64,000 nt of DNA from assembly GCA_052078155.1 (NCBI GenBank), contig JBQJBP010000001.1, positions 992,001-1,056,000 on the forward strand, read 5' to 3'. The notes beneath the pieces were generated by a model. The model was not told where the DNA came from. It made no database searches and worked only from the letters and a program-made list of their open reading frames with translations. The stretch is from CAXBMB01 sp052078155 (GTDB lineage: Bacteria; Pseudomonadota; Alphaproteobacteria; Kiloniellales; DSM-21159). Below, in pieces: positions 44,351-54,822 of this stretch (its first letter is position 1; the number at the start of each line of letters is the position of its first letter). The position numbers were made by a program, and so were the translations under genes.

Positions 44351-44773
44351 TTACTTTGAATTCTGCCGCCGGTGGAGTTCAAGGCCCAGATCGTCCAGGA
44401 AGGCCTGTTCCTTGCGGGCGATTTTGTCCTTCTTCTTCTTTTCCATGTTGGCATGAGCCAGTTCATACTTCTTGAGCTCACGGAAGGACTGCGCGACTTC
44501 ATCACGGGCCAGTTCAATCTTCTGCTGCATCTGCTGCAGCGAAGTTTCCAAATTGCCGCGTCGCTGCATGGAGGCCTCATAGAAGGCCGTAAAGCCCTGG
44601 GCCAGCTGGGGCGAAGTTGTGGCGATTTCCTTTTCGCGCTCGATTGTGGCATCCAGATTCTGGATGTCCTGCTCGATGCGCTGCGCCATTTTTTCCATCT
44701 CGCCCAGCAAACGCCGCTTTTCGTCCAGTTTCCACCGGTTGAGCCGCATCAGGTTTGGCAAAGAAGAGGACAT
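44351..44773 (-). CDS. fliJ: Flagellar export chaperone FliJ
   Basis: Predicted 140-aa coiled-coil protein of the FliJ type: NLMRLNRWKLDEKRRLLGEM followed by heptad-rich helices to the C-terminus LELHRR. FliJ enters the FliI hexamer as a stalk and connects it to FlhA. It starts at the last base of the fliI stop (TGATG), so the pair is translationally coupled. It is convergent with the FliK-like gene, only 27 bp away. Confidence 0.85.
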   Translation of the reverse strand: MSSSLPNLMRLNRWKLDEKRRLLGEMEKMAQRIEQDIQNLDATIEREKEIATTSPQLAQGFTAFYEASMQRRGNLETSLQQMQQKIELARDEVAQSFRELKKYELAHANMEKKKKDKIARKEQAFLDDLGLELHRRQNSK

Positions 44774-46179
44774 CAGGCGTTACCCCCTGTCGGCGCATCA
44801 CCATTGGGCTGCTGAGCTTGTTCTGCATTGAGAGCAGCCAGAGCTGCCTGCCAGTCGATGCCCAGAATCTGAGCCAGTTCAGCATAGCCATCTGCAAGGA
44901 CAGACTGCTCGTGTTTGCCTTGCTTCAGGAAGTTCTCAATCGGCCCGTTGTACCGAATGGCTTCATCCACCGCCGGGTCGCTTCCTTCCCGGTAAGCGCC
45001 AATACGGATCAGTTCAGCCATGTCTTCATAACTGGAGAGCAACGACTTGGCCCGCATGACCAGTGCATTTTCGGCTGTATTGTTACAGCCGGGCATGGTT
45101 CGCGACACGCTGCGCAAAAGGTTGATGGCCGGGTAACGTCCCCGTTCGCCAATCATGCGCTCCAGAACTATGTGGCCATCCAGGATGCCGCGCACCGCAT
45201 CGGCAATGGGTTCGTTGTGATCATCGCCTTCCACCAAAACCGTAAAGAGCCCGGTTATAGATCCCTGGCCCGTTGCCCCCGGCCCTGCCCGCTCCAGCAA
45301 GCGGGGCAACTCCGCAAAGACAGAAGGGGTGTAGCCCTTACTGGCTGGTGGCTCGCCGGCAGAAAGGCCGATTTCACGCATCGCCATGGCAAAGCGGGTA
45401 ATGGAGTCCATCAGGCAGAGAACCTGCTTTCCCTGATCCCGGAAGTACTCGGACAAAGCCAGGGTCAGGTGTGCTGCCTGTCGGCGCATCAAAGGCGGTT
45501 CGTCAGAAGTGGCAACCACCACAATGGACCGGGCCAGGCCTTCTGGCCCCAGATCATCTTCCAGCCATTCCTGAACTTCGCGGCCACGTTCCCCGATCAG
45601 GCCAATGACGTTGATGTCAGACTCTGTGTAGCGGGCCAGCATGGACAGAAGGACCGACTTGCCAACCCCGGAACCGGCAAAAATCCCCATACGCTGGCCC
45701 TGGCAGCAGGTCAGGAAGGTGTTGATGGCGCGCACGCCCAGATCCATCTTGCCGCCTACACGCTGGCGCCCGTGGGCCGGTGGCGGTTCATTGCGCAAGC
45801 GATAGGCGGCCTGCCCCATGGGCAAGGGCCCTTTCCCGTCGATGGGCTCACCCAGAGCATTCACAACCCGCCCCAGCCAGGCGGGGGACGGCCATATCAC
45901 CGGTTCAGCTGACGCAAGTTCCGCTTTACAGCCAAGGCCGATACCGTCCAACGGGCCAAAAGGCAAAAGCAGGGCATGGCCATCACGAAAGCCAACCACT
46001 TCACAGTTCACCAGCCGATTGTTGCGCGCGTGCAGAACACAGCGGCCGCCAATGGCCAACGCCCCGTCGAGCCCGGCCACCTGAACCATCATGCCCAAAA
46101 TACCGGACACACGGCCATAAAGGCGGTGCTCTTGTAGCTGTCCCAATTCGTCAATCAGGCCATAAATGGGGGAAGTCAT
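44773..46179 (-). CDS. fliI: Flagellum-specific ATP synthase FliI
   Basis: Predicted 468-aa export ATPase related to F1-beta. Walker A is GSGVGKS (169-175), Walker B is LCLMD (254-258), with GERGREVQEWLEDDL and GYTPSVFAELPRLLERAG also conserved. The N-terminal beta-barrel is present (VSGILGMMVQVAGLDGAL). It energises export with FliH and FliJ. It is transcribed leftwards from a promoter region shared with divergent ctrA. Confidence 0.95.
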   Translation of the reverse strand: MTSPIYGLIDELGQLQEHRLYGRVSGILGMMVQVAGLDGALAIGGRCVLHARNNRLVNCEVVGFRDGHALLLPFGPLDGIGLGCKAELASAEPVIWPSPAWLGRVVNALGEPIDGKGPLPMGQAAYRLRNEPPPAHGRQRVGGKMDLGVRAINTFLTCCQGQRMGIFAGSGVGKSVLLSMLARYTESDINVIGLIGERGREVQEWLEDDLGPEGLARSIVVVATSDEPPLMRRQAAHLTLALSEYFRDQGKQVLCLMDSITRFAMAMREIGLSAGEPPASKGYTPSVFAELPRLLERAGPGATGQGSITGLFTVLVEGDDHNEPIADAVRGILDGHIVLERMIGERGRYPAINLLRSVSRTMPGCNNTAENALVMRAKSLLSSYEDMAELIRIGAYREGSDPAVDEAIRYNGPIENFLKQGKHEQSVLADGYAELAQILGIDWQAALAALNAEQAQQPNGDAPTGGNA

Positions 46180-46603
46180 CTGGTAAGCGGTCCGCTGTTC
46201 TTGCAGAAAATCACGCGAGGTTTCCGGATCATCCTGGGCCGTAACCGGCAGTTTTCCTTTGATAAGTGCCAGTCAGCAAAAGCCAGGAACTTGGGTTACC
46301 GGAGTTCCCCACAACTGTCTCTTTGAGCCATTGTGACCGAGCCTGTTTAAAGTTCCGTAAACCATACCGCCCTGGCTTAAATTCAAGCATTTTTTGCTTT
46401 TTACCAGGCAAAAACACTTAAAACGAGTATCGACAAGACCAAGGCCACAGACCTTTTGCTTACCCTTCAAAGCCTTGGCAGAAACTCAAGAATGTTTGCT
46501 TCACCCCAAAAGGTTAATAAGGTAATCTTTTTTTAAGGAAAAACCCTGTAAATGGTTAACGGGTAAGGCTAACAACCGGCGGGACTGCGCGAAAGGTCAA
46601 GCT
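46180..46603. other. fliI-ctrA divergent promoter region
   Basis: No gene in 424 bp. The ctrA-proximal 110 bp are AT-rich and contain a TTAACCAT-type CtrA half-site on the minus strand (46552-46559, read ATGGTTAA on plus). That places it about 45 bp before the ctrA start, suggesting autoregulation. Confidence 0.45.
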
Positions 46604-47311
46604 ATGCGTGTATTACTGGTCGAAGACGACACCGCACTAGCCAAAAGCATTGAAATGATGTTGCGAGCTGACGGCTATATCTGTGACATCACGGATATGG
46701 GCGAAGACGGGCTGGAAATCGGCAAACTCTACGACTATGACATCATCATTCTGGACATCATGCTGCCGGATATCGACGGCTATGAGGTTTTGCGGCGGTT
46801 GCGCAGCGCAAAGGTAAACACGCCCATCCTGATCCTGTCCGGATTGAACGGCTTGGATGACAAAATCAAAGGTCTGGGTTTCGGGGCAGACGACTATCTG
46901 ACCAAGCCCTTTGATAAGAGAGAACTGGTGGCGCGTATTCAGGCAATCGTGCGCCGTTCCAAAGGCCATGCCGATTCTGTCATTGTCACCGGCAAGCTCA
47001 ATGTCAACCTGGATACCCGCACTGTAGAAGTGGACGGGCATCCCATTCACCTGACAGGAAAAGAGTACGGCATCCTGGAACTGCTGTCGCTGCGCAAGGG
47101 CACGACGCTGACCAAGGAAATGTTCCTCAATCACCTTTACGGTGGCATTGATGAGCCGGAACTGAAGATCATCGACGTGTTTGTCTGCAAGCTGCGCAAA
47201 AAGCTTGGCACAGCCACCGGTGGCGACAACTACATCGAAACGGTCTGGGGCCGTGGATATGTTCTGCGCAACCCTGTCGATGGCGATGAACAGCAGGCCG
47301 TAGCCAGCTGA
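46604..47311 (+). CDS. ctrA: Cell-cycle response regulator CtrA
   Basis: Predicted 235-aa OmpR-type response regulator. The receiver domain (1-120) starts MRVLLVEDDTALAKSIEMML, the phosphorylated residue is D51 in ILDIMLPDIDGY, and YLTKPFDKRELVARIQAIVR is the conserved end. The winged-helix domain contains YGILELLSLRKGTTLTKEMF and KIIDVFVCKLRKKL. Residue number D51 and overall identity leave little doubt. CtrA is phosphorylated through the ChpT phosphotransferase (gene at 60804) and opposed by SciP (31087); CtrA-like boxes precede fliF, cheA and dksA in this window. Confidence 0.96.
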   Translation: MRVLLVEDDTALAKSIEMMLRADGYICDITDMGEDGLEIGKLYDYDIIILDIMLPDIDGYEVLRRLRSAKVNTPILILSGLNGLDDKIKGLGFGADDYLTKPFDKRELVARIQAIVRRSKGHADSVIVTGKLNVNLDTRTVEVDGHPIHLTGKEYGILELLSLRKGTTLTKEMFLNHLYGGIDEPELKIIDVFVCKLRKKLGTATGGDNYIETVWGRGYVLRNPVDGDEQQAVAS

Positions 47312-47352
47312 TACAAGAGCTGCCGCTGAGCAGGCACAGACATAATCAAAAA

Positions 47353-47384
47353 AAACAGGCTCCGCTATCGGGGCCTGTTTTTTT
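47353..47384 (+). terminator. Terminator after ctrA
   Basis: AAACAGGC-T-CCG stem pairing with CGG-G-GCCTGTTT, CTAT loop, T-run. Ends ctrA before the convergent cheR. Confidence 0.9.
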
Positions 47385-47510
47385 GTCTCACGTGTGGGAC
47401 CAGTTTGGGTCAAGGCCCTGAGCACTTCCCCTGGCGTGGGACCGACCGAGTTGGCGCGTTTTACGTTTCACTTTTGTCGTGAACAAACCACTGGTCCCAG
47501 TCCCCCCTCT

Positions 47511-47650
47511 CCAGAACATGATCGGTTTCTTTGGACGCCCATAACTCTTGAATCTCAACCGCGAACCACCCTCAGCAACACTGAAATGGGACGGAATCAC
47601 AATTTAGGCGGAGCCACATGGTGACTCCGCCTAAATCGATTTGATTCTGG
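47511..47650 (+). repeat. Dispersed 140-bp MITE-like repeat, copy A
   Basis: Starts CCAGAACATGATCGGTTT and ends AAATCGATTTGATTCTGG, matching the ends of the copies at 54673 and 58932, with exactly the same length as the former. The interior has a copy-specific 12-bp perfect inverted repeat, ATTTAGGCGGAG / CTCCGCCTAAAT (47602-47636). It lies between the convergent 3' ends of ctrA and cheR. Nothing else is seen in 47385-47724. Confidence 0.65.
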
Positions 47651-47724
47651 AAAACGCCAGAGAGTTTAAGGCACCGGGCGTCCCAATGGTGGAAGGTCAC
47701 GGAGCCTGGTTTGTGGCTGACCGA

Positions 47725-48552
47725 TCAGGCGGCCGCACTCTTTGGGGTCAGACCATAAAGGCCGCGTTCGCCCTGGATCATGGCGAATTTGTCCGTCACA
47801 CCCAGCACGGTTTCTGCGCCACCAAGATAGAGGTTGCCGTCATCACGCATCTGGCGTGCGACACCTTCAAGAACCTTGGTTTTGGTTGGTTGATCAAAGT
47901 AGATCAGCACATTGCGCAGGAAGACCACATCAAAGGTCCCCATGCTGGCCGGGCTGTCCAGCAGGTTAAACACCCGATAATTGATCATGTTTTTGATGTC
48001 GTCGGAGATCATCCAGCGATCACCATCCTGTTTGAAGTACTTCATCAGCAGGGTGATGGGCAGGCCCCGCTGGACTTCAAATTGGGTGTAAACACCCTTT
48101 TTTGCTTTATCCAGGATCTCGGTCGAGAGATCTGTGGCGATGATTTCAATGCGCCAGCCGGCAAGCTTGACCGCCTGTTCTTTCAGGATCATCGCCAGGG
48201 AGTAGGGTTCCTGGCCGCTGGAACAGGCTGCAGACCAGATCCGGATGTGCTTTGAATTGGCGCGGGCCTGGAGCAGGCGCGGGAGTACCTTGTCCCGGAA
48301 CTGATCAAAGGGCTTCATGTCACGGAAGAAAAAGGACTCATTGGTGGTCATGGCTTCGACCACGTCTTTGATCATCGGCTCACGGCGCTGCAGGCGCATG
48401 TCCCTGATCAGATCTTCGAGATCCTGCTTTTCATACTTCCGAGCAACCGGGTTCAGACGGCTTTCCAGCAGGTAAGCTTTGTCTGGACCGAGCACCAAGC
48501 CGGACCGCGTCTTAAGCAGATCAGCGATGTATTGAAAGTCGCTCGTATTCAT
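47725..48552 (-). CDS. cheR: Chemotaxis protein methyltransferase CheR
   Basis: Predicted 275-aa enzyme that methylates glutamates on chemoreceptors using S-adenosylmethionine. The N-terminal helical domain (1-75) is followed by the SAM fold: MTTNESFFFRDMKPFDQFRD, IWSAACSSGQEPYSLAMILK, EIIATDLSTEILDKAKKGVY, and VFLRNVLIYFDQPTKTKVLE. It is last in the cheA-cheW-cheY-cheB-cheR operon and overlaps cheB by 4 bp. Confidence 0.95.
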   Translation of the reverse strand: MNTSDFQYIADLLKTRSGLVLGPDKAYLLESRLNPVARKYEKQDLEDLIRDMRLQRREPMIKDVVEAMTTNESFFFRDMKPFDQFRDKVLPRLLQARANSKHIRIWSAACSSGQEPYSLAMILKEQAVKLAGWRIEIIATDLSTEILDKAKKGVYTQFEVQRGLPITLLMKYFKQDGDRWMISDDIKNMINYRVFNLLDSPASMGTFDVVFLRNVLIYFDQPTKTKVLEGVARQMRDDGNLYLGGAETVLGVTDKFAMIQGERGLYGLTPKSAAA

Positions 48553-49703
48553 GCTGCTGACCTCATAAACATCTTGCTAATTTGAGGAGCGATTTCCTCC
48601 AGGGGCAGAACGGAAGAGCACACACCATTACTGGCTACTGCCCCGGGCATTCCCCAAACAACGGATGTTGCTTCATCTTGACCAATGACAGACCCACCCG
48701 CAGCAACCACGTCCTGGCTGCCTTTCAGTCCATCAGACCCCATGCCGGTTAAAATTACGGTAAGAAGTCTGTTTCCATAAACTTTAGCCAGGCTCCGCAG
48801 CATGGGATCGACAGCGGGTCTGCAAAAGTTCTCCGGTGGCGTTTGCGAGAGCTTCAGGATCTTCTTTGCGCCGGTGCTTTCGATGGTCATGTGATAGTCC
48901 CCGGGGGCCACATAGATGCGGCCGGAACGGACATCTTCACCGTCTTTTGCTTCCGCGCAGTCAATTCCTGACACTCTGGTCAGGTGTTCTGCCAGCAGAG
49001 TGGTAAAGGTGGCCGGCATGTGCTGGGTGATAAAGATAGGCACCCCCAGCGATCCCTTGAGTTCACCCAGTACCTTGAACAGAGCCTGAGGGCCGCCTGT
49101 TGAGCTTCCGATGGCCAGAGCCTGTGGCTGTAGCCTGCTGGGCTGTCGTAGGGTGATGGTGCTGCCTGACGGCGCGCCCCCTGCGGCGGCCACCGGTGCA
49201 ACGGCACTCGGGGTCGAAATGGCGGGATTGGCACGCGAGGTCACTTCGGGCCGCGGACGGGCAGTGGCCCCTCTTCCGCCTCGGCTTTTCTGAGCCAGGG
49301 CTTTGACTTTGCCCACCAGTTCCCGACGGAAAGAGTCCGCGCCGGTCAGTTCGCTCCGCGATGTTGGCTTGGGAATGTAATCTGCTGCGCCCATAGCCAT
49401 GGCCCGCATTGAGATGTCTGCATTCTTGCGGGTCAGGGTCGAGGCCATAATGACCTGAACACCGGGATGGGCTTCCAGGATCTTCGGCAAGGCCGTCAAT
49501 CCGTCCATAACGGGCATTTCAATGTCCAGCACGACCACTTCAACAGGGTCGCGAGACAGATAACGCAGGGCCACTTCACCGTTAGAAGCAGACGCAACCA
49601 CTGAAATTGTGGGGTCTTCTTCCAATGCACGGGTCAACAACCCGCGAATGACAGCCGAGTCATCGACGACCATGACTTTGAATGGTCCGCTGGCAAGACT
49701 CAT
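48549..49703 (-). CDS. cheB: Chemotaxis protein-glutamate methylesterase CheB
   Basis: Predicted 384-aa response-regulator esterase. The receiver domain has D15 and phosphorylated D60 (VVVLDIEMPVMDGLTALPKI). A linker of about 60 residues rich in P, A and R follows (135-195). The esterase domain has the triad S201 (GSSTGGPQAL), H228 (TQHMP) and D324 (GMGSDG). It removes methyl groups added by CheR and is activated by CheA phosphorylation. It lies 37 bp after cheY. Confidence 0.95.
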   Translation of the reverse strand: MSLASGPFKVMVVDDSAVIRGLLTRALEEDPTISVVASASNGEVALRYLSRDPVEVVVLDIEMPVMDGLTALPKILEAHPGVQVIMASTLTRKNADISMRAMAMGAADYIPKPTSRSELTGADSFRRELVGKVKALAQKSRGGRGATARPRPEVTSRANPAISTPSAVAPVAAAGGAPSGSTITLRQPSRLQPQALAIGSSTGGPQALFKVLGELKGSLGVPIFITQHMPATFTTLLAEHLTRVSGIDCAEAKDGEDVRSGRIYVAPGDYHMTIESTGAKKILKLSQTPPENFCRPAVDPMLRSLAKVYGNRLLTVILTGMGSDGLKGSQDVVAAGGSVIGQDEATSVVWGMPGAVASNGVCSSVLPLEEIAPQISKMFMRSAA

Positions 49704-49740
49704 AAGGTGCTAACCCTTTACAAAAACACTGAAACAGACC

Positions 49741-50106
49741 TTAGAGCAGGCCAACCTGTGAGAACTTCGACTGCAGAATTTCACTGTCAAACGGCTTCAT
49801 GATGTATTCATTAGCACCGGCAGAGATGGCTTCCTGGATGTGGCTCATGTCATTTTCGGTCGTGCAGAATACCACAACCGGCTGGGCAACATTCGGAAGA
49901 GCACGGAGTTCACGCAGGAACTCAATGCCGTTTTTTACCGGCATGTTCCAATCCAGCAGAACCGCATCTGGCATCTGCCGTTGGCAGGCATCAATTGCAA
50001 CCTGACCATCCTCAGCCTCTTCAGTTTCAAAGCTCAATTCCTGAAGAATTTTCCGAGCGACCATGCGTACCACGCGTGAATCGTCCACAATGAGACAGCG
50101 CTTCAT
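49741..50106 (-). CDS. cheY: Chemotaxis response regulator CheY
   Basis: Predicted 121-aa single-domain receiver. Key residues: D8/D9 (LIVDDSRVVR), D52 (LLDWNMPVKNG), T82/T83 (FCTTEND) and K104 (YIMKPFD). This is the motor-binding messenger phosphorylated by CheA. It lies between cheW and cheB in the operon. Confidence 0.95.
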   Translation of the reverse strand: MKRCLIVDDSRVVRMVARKILQELSFETEEAEDGQVAIDACQRQMPDAVLLDWNMPVKNGIEFLRELRALPNVAQPVVVFCTTENDMSHIQEAISAGANEYIMKPFDSEILQSKFSQVGLL

Positions 50107-50146
50107 TAGAATTTCCTTGCTTGCAAGTCACCGACCGATCCAAAGA

Positions 50147-50625
50147 TCAGGCAGCCTTGTTCACTCCGTAGTCCAGCAGGCGTTCTACATCCAGAACCAC
50201 CAGCAAACCTTCCTTCAGGCGATAGATCCCTTCCGAGTACTCCCGAACCAGCGGGTTCATGGTCGGAGGGTTGCGTTCGTAATCGCTGGTGGACAGGGGC
50301 AGAACTTCCCCAACGTTGTCCACGATCAGGCTGTAAAGTTCGCCTTCATGCTCCACCACGATGGACATACCTTCTTCCCCGTCTGTACGAGCAGCCAGAT
50401 TCAGGCGGCGGCGTACATCAATGGCGGTGACGATCCGGCCACGCAGGTTCAGAGAACCGGCAATTTCGGGCGGTGCCAGGGGAATACGGGTGGTATTGCT
50501 GTGGCTCAGAATGTCCTGAACTTTCAGCACAAAGATACCAAAGAGCTGGTTGGCGATTTCAAAGGTTACAAAATCCTTCGAAGAGCTGTAGCCGTCGCTC
50601 GACTTGGATTGCTTGACGTCGTCAC

Positions 50626-50629
<4 letters not shown>
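50147..50629 (-). CDS. cheW: Chemotaxis coupling protein CheW
   Basis: Predicted 160-aa adaptor linking receptors to CheA. CheW fold: FVTFEIANQLFGIFVLKVQD, IAGSLNLRGRIVTAIDVRRR, and MSIVVEHEGELYSLIVDNVG. The N-terminus is serine/lysine-rich. It overlaps cheA by 4 bp (ATGA). Confidence 0.94.
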
Positions 50630-53376
<2,747 letters not shown>

Positions 53377-53457
53377 TTCGAGGTCCTGACTGTTCCAGCC
53401 CTTGTGTAAAGGGTGCGACAGTTGCCGCGTGTACTCTCTGAACGTCGCAAAAAAAGA

Positions 53458-53472
53458 TTAACCACCAGTAAA
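53458..53472 (-). promoter_or_regulatory. CtrA-type box upstream of cheA
   Basis: Read on the minus strand as TTTA-N7-TTAA (N7 is CTGGTGG), one base from the full consensus, 82 bp before the cheA start. The surrounding 53473-53600 is AT-rich. Suggests CtrA control of the chemotaxis operon. Confidence 0.5.
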
Positions 53473-53750
53473 ATTGTAGATGTTCTGAAAAAGCGCGAAA
53501 TATGGCACTAACACGTTGATTTTAAATCAAATCAAAAAATGACCATCAGACAACATACAATTATAGTTAAAGAAAACTGCCATCATAGTTAATGGAGGCG
53601 CCCCCCTTTTCGGGCAGGCAGAACACCCAGAGCTCTGGCAAAAGGAATCGACCTTCTTGTCTATGCCTTCTGCTTCTCACCCGAGTGACAAAGAAACCCG
53701 CGCCAGGGGGCCATGTCTTGTTCCGCCGTTGACTGCCTGCAACAACAGCC

Positions 53751-53811
53751 AGAGCATGATCGGTTTGGTTAGAAGCGCTTTACGCTTGTACTTGAACCGA
53801 TTTGACTCTAG
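53751..53811 (+). repeat. Dispersed MITE-like repeat, short 61-bp form (copy B)
   Basis: AGAGCATGATCGGTTT at the left end and GAACCGATTTGACTCTAG at the right end, with the GAAGCGCTTTACGC core between. It keeps both ends of the 140-bp element but has lost about 80 bp of interior. The ends pair imperfectly, so the element could fold as a hairpin. Nothing else recognisable lies between the cheA promoter and the cupin gene. Confidence 0.7.
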
Positions 53812-53945
53812 GCCGGATAAAGACAGGTAAACTGCGGGTCAAACGGCAGAGGTATCGACTCAGCAAAAAGATAAGGGTCGGTTGCCCGCTCGGCAGAATC
53901 AACAACAGGCAGCTTGAACTGCACAGGAACAAGGAGATCGCTGTT

Positions 53946-54371
53946 TTGGACACTCCAGGAAAAGACTATCGCGTGCACCGCGCCAAAGGAGCCCCCTGGA
54001 CAGAGGGGCTAAGAGATTACTTTGAGTACCGGGATCTGGAACTGGGAGAGGCAACAAAGGGGGCCTTTCATGCTCAGGTCATCAAAGCCAAGAAAGCCCA
54101 CGATGGCGGCACCGGCATGCACAAGCACGATGTGTCATTCCACTGGGTCTATGTGGTCAAGGGAACCGTGGCTTTCGATTTCAAGGACGTAGGGCTGGTA
54201 GAGCTCAACGCGGGAGACTGCCATTACATGCCAGAAGGCATCCATCACGAGTTGATGTCTTTTTCCGAAGACCTGGAAATGATTGAACTGCACGCCCCCG
54301 GTGAAATCAGGTCCCTCGACATTCCAGACTTTCCGAGACTGGGCAAAGCCTTCGTGCCTTCCGACGGATAA
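53946..54371 (+). CDS. Cupin-domain protein of unknown function
   Basis: Predicted 141-aa single-domain cupin. HKHDVSFHWVYVVKGTVAFD is cupin motif 1, with two histidines and a lysine in place of the usual third ligand. LNAGDCHYMPEGIHHELMSF is motif 2, with the metal-binding histidine. A TTG start at 53946 is chosen because AAGGAG lies 9 nt upstream and the N-terminus DTPGKDYRVHRAKGAPW fits a folded start. The frame stays open back to 53802, but that part overlaps the short repeat and is basic and unconserved-looking. Cupins include isomerases, dioxygenases and binding proteins, so the function is not assigned. Confidence 0.75.
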   Translation: MDTPGKDYRVHRAKGAPWTEGLRDYFEYRDLELGEATKGAFHAQVIKAKKAHDGGTGMHKHDVSFHWVYVVKGTVAFDFKDVGLVELNAGDCHYMPEGIHHELMSFSEDLEMIELHAPGEIRSLDIPDFPRLGKAFVPSDG

Positions 54372-54672
54372 AAGAAGTCCCGTCACTGCCTGACACATAA
54401 AGAGGTACTGGCAAGTTCAGGGCTGTATCTCTTTGTCCGGACATTTCAGCGTAACTGTAGTCGCTGCCGCAAGAAGAGGCGCCCGCGTGCAGGCAGGATG
54501 TGATCAACGCCCATCCCTTGTGAAAGGAAACCGGTCATCAGGCAGCATTGCCCGCCTTCATTTGCTGGCCGCTACCAAATGTCTCGCCCTTGCGAGAACT
54601 GGTTCATGAAAAGACCCTTGCATTGGTTGCGATTTATTCGCACCTTCGCAGCCTGATATCACAACCGATGTT

Positions 54673-54812
54673 CTAGGGCATGATTGGTTTAATAAGAAGC
54701 GCTTTGCGCTTGTATCTGAACCGTGATTCATCCTCTAACATATTGGAAAGAGGCAAATTCACGCTTCAAATGATATCAAACAGTGATCCCATTTAAACCG
54801 ATTTGATCCTAA
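54673..54812 (+). repeat. Dispersed 140-bp MITE-like repeat, copy C
   Basis: CTAGGGCATGATTGGTTT at the left end, core AAGAAGCGCTTTGCGCTTG, interior AAAGAGGCAAATTCACGCTT, right end AAACCGATTTGATCCTAAG. It aligns along its whole length with the inverted copy at 58932. Its right end is about 10 bp from the permease ATG at 54823 and contributes to that gene's AAGGGG ribosome site. No other feature is seen in 54372-54672. Confidence 0.75.
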
Positions 54813-54822
54813 GGGGCTCAGC

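Noticed and set aside
44755..45912. 385-codon plus-strand frame antisense to fliI
   Set aside because: fliI on the opposite strand has intact Walker motifs; the plus frame has no family features.
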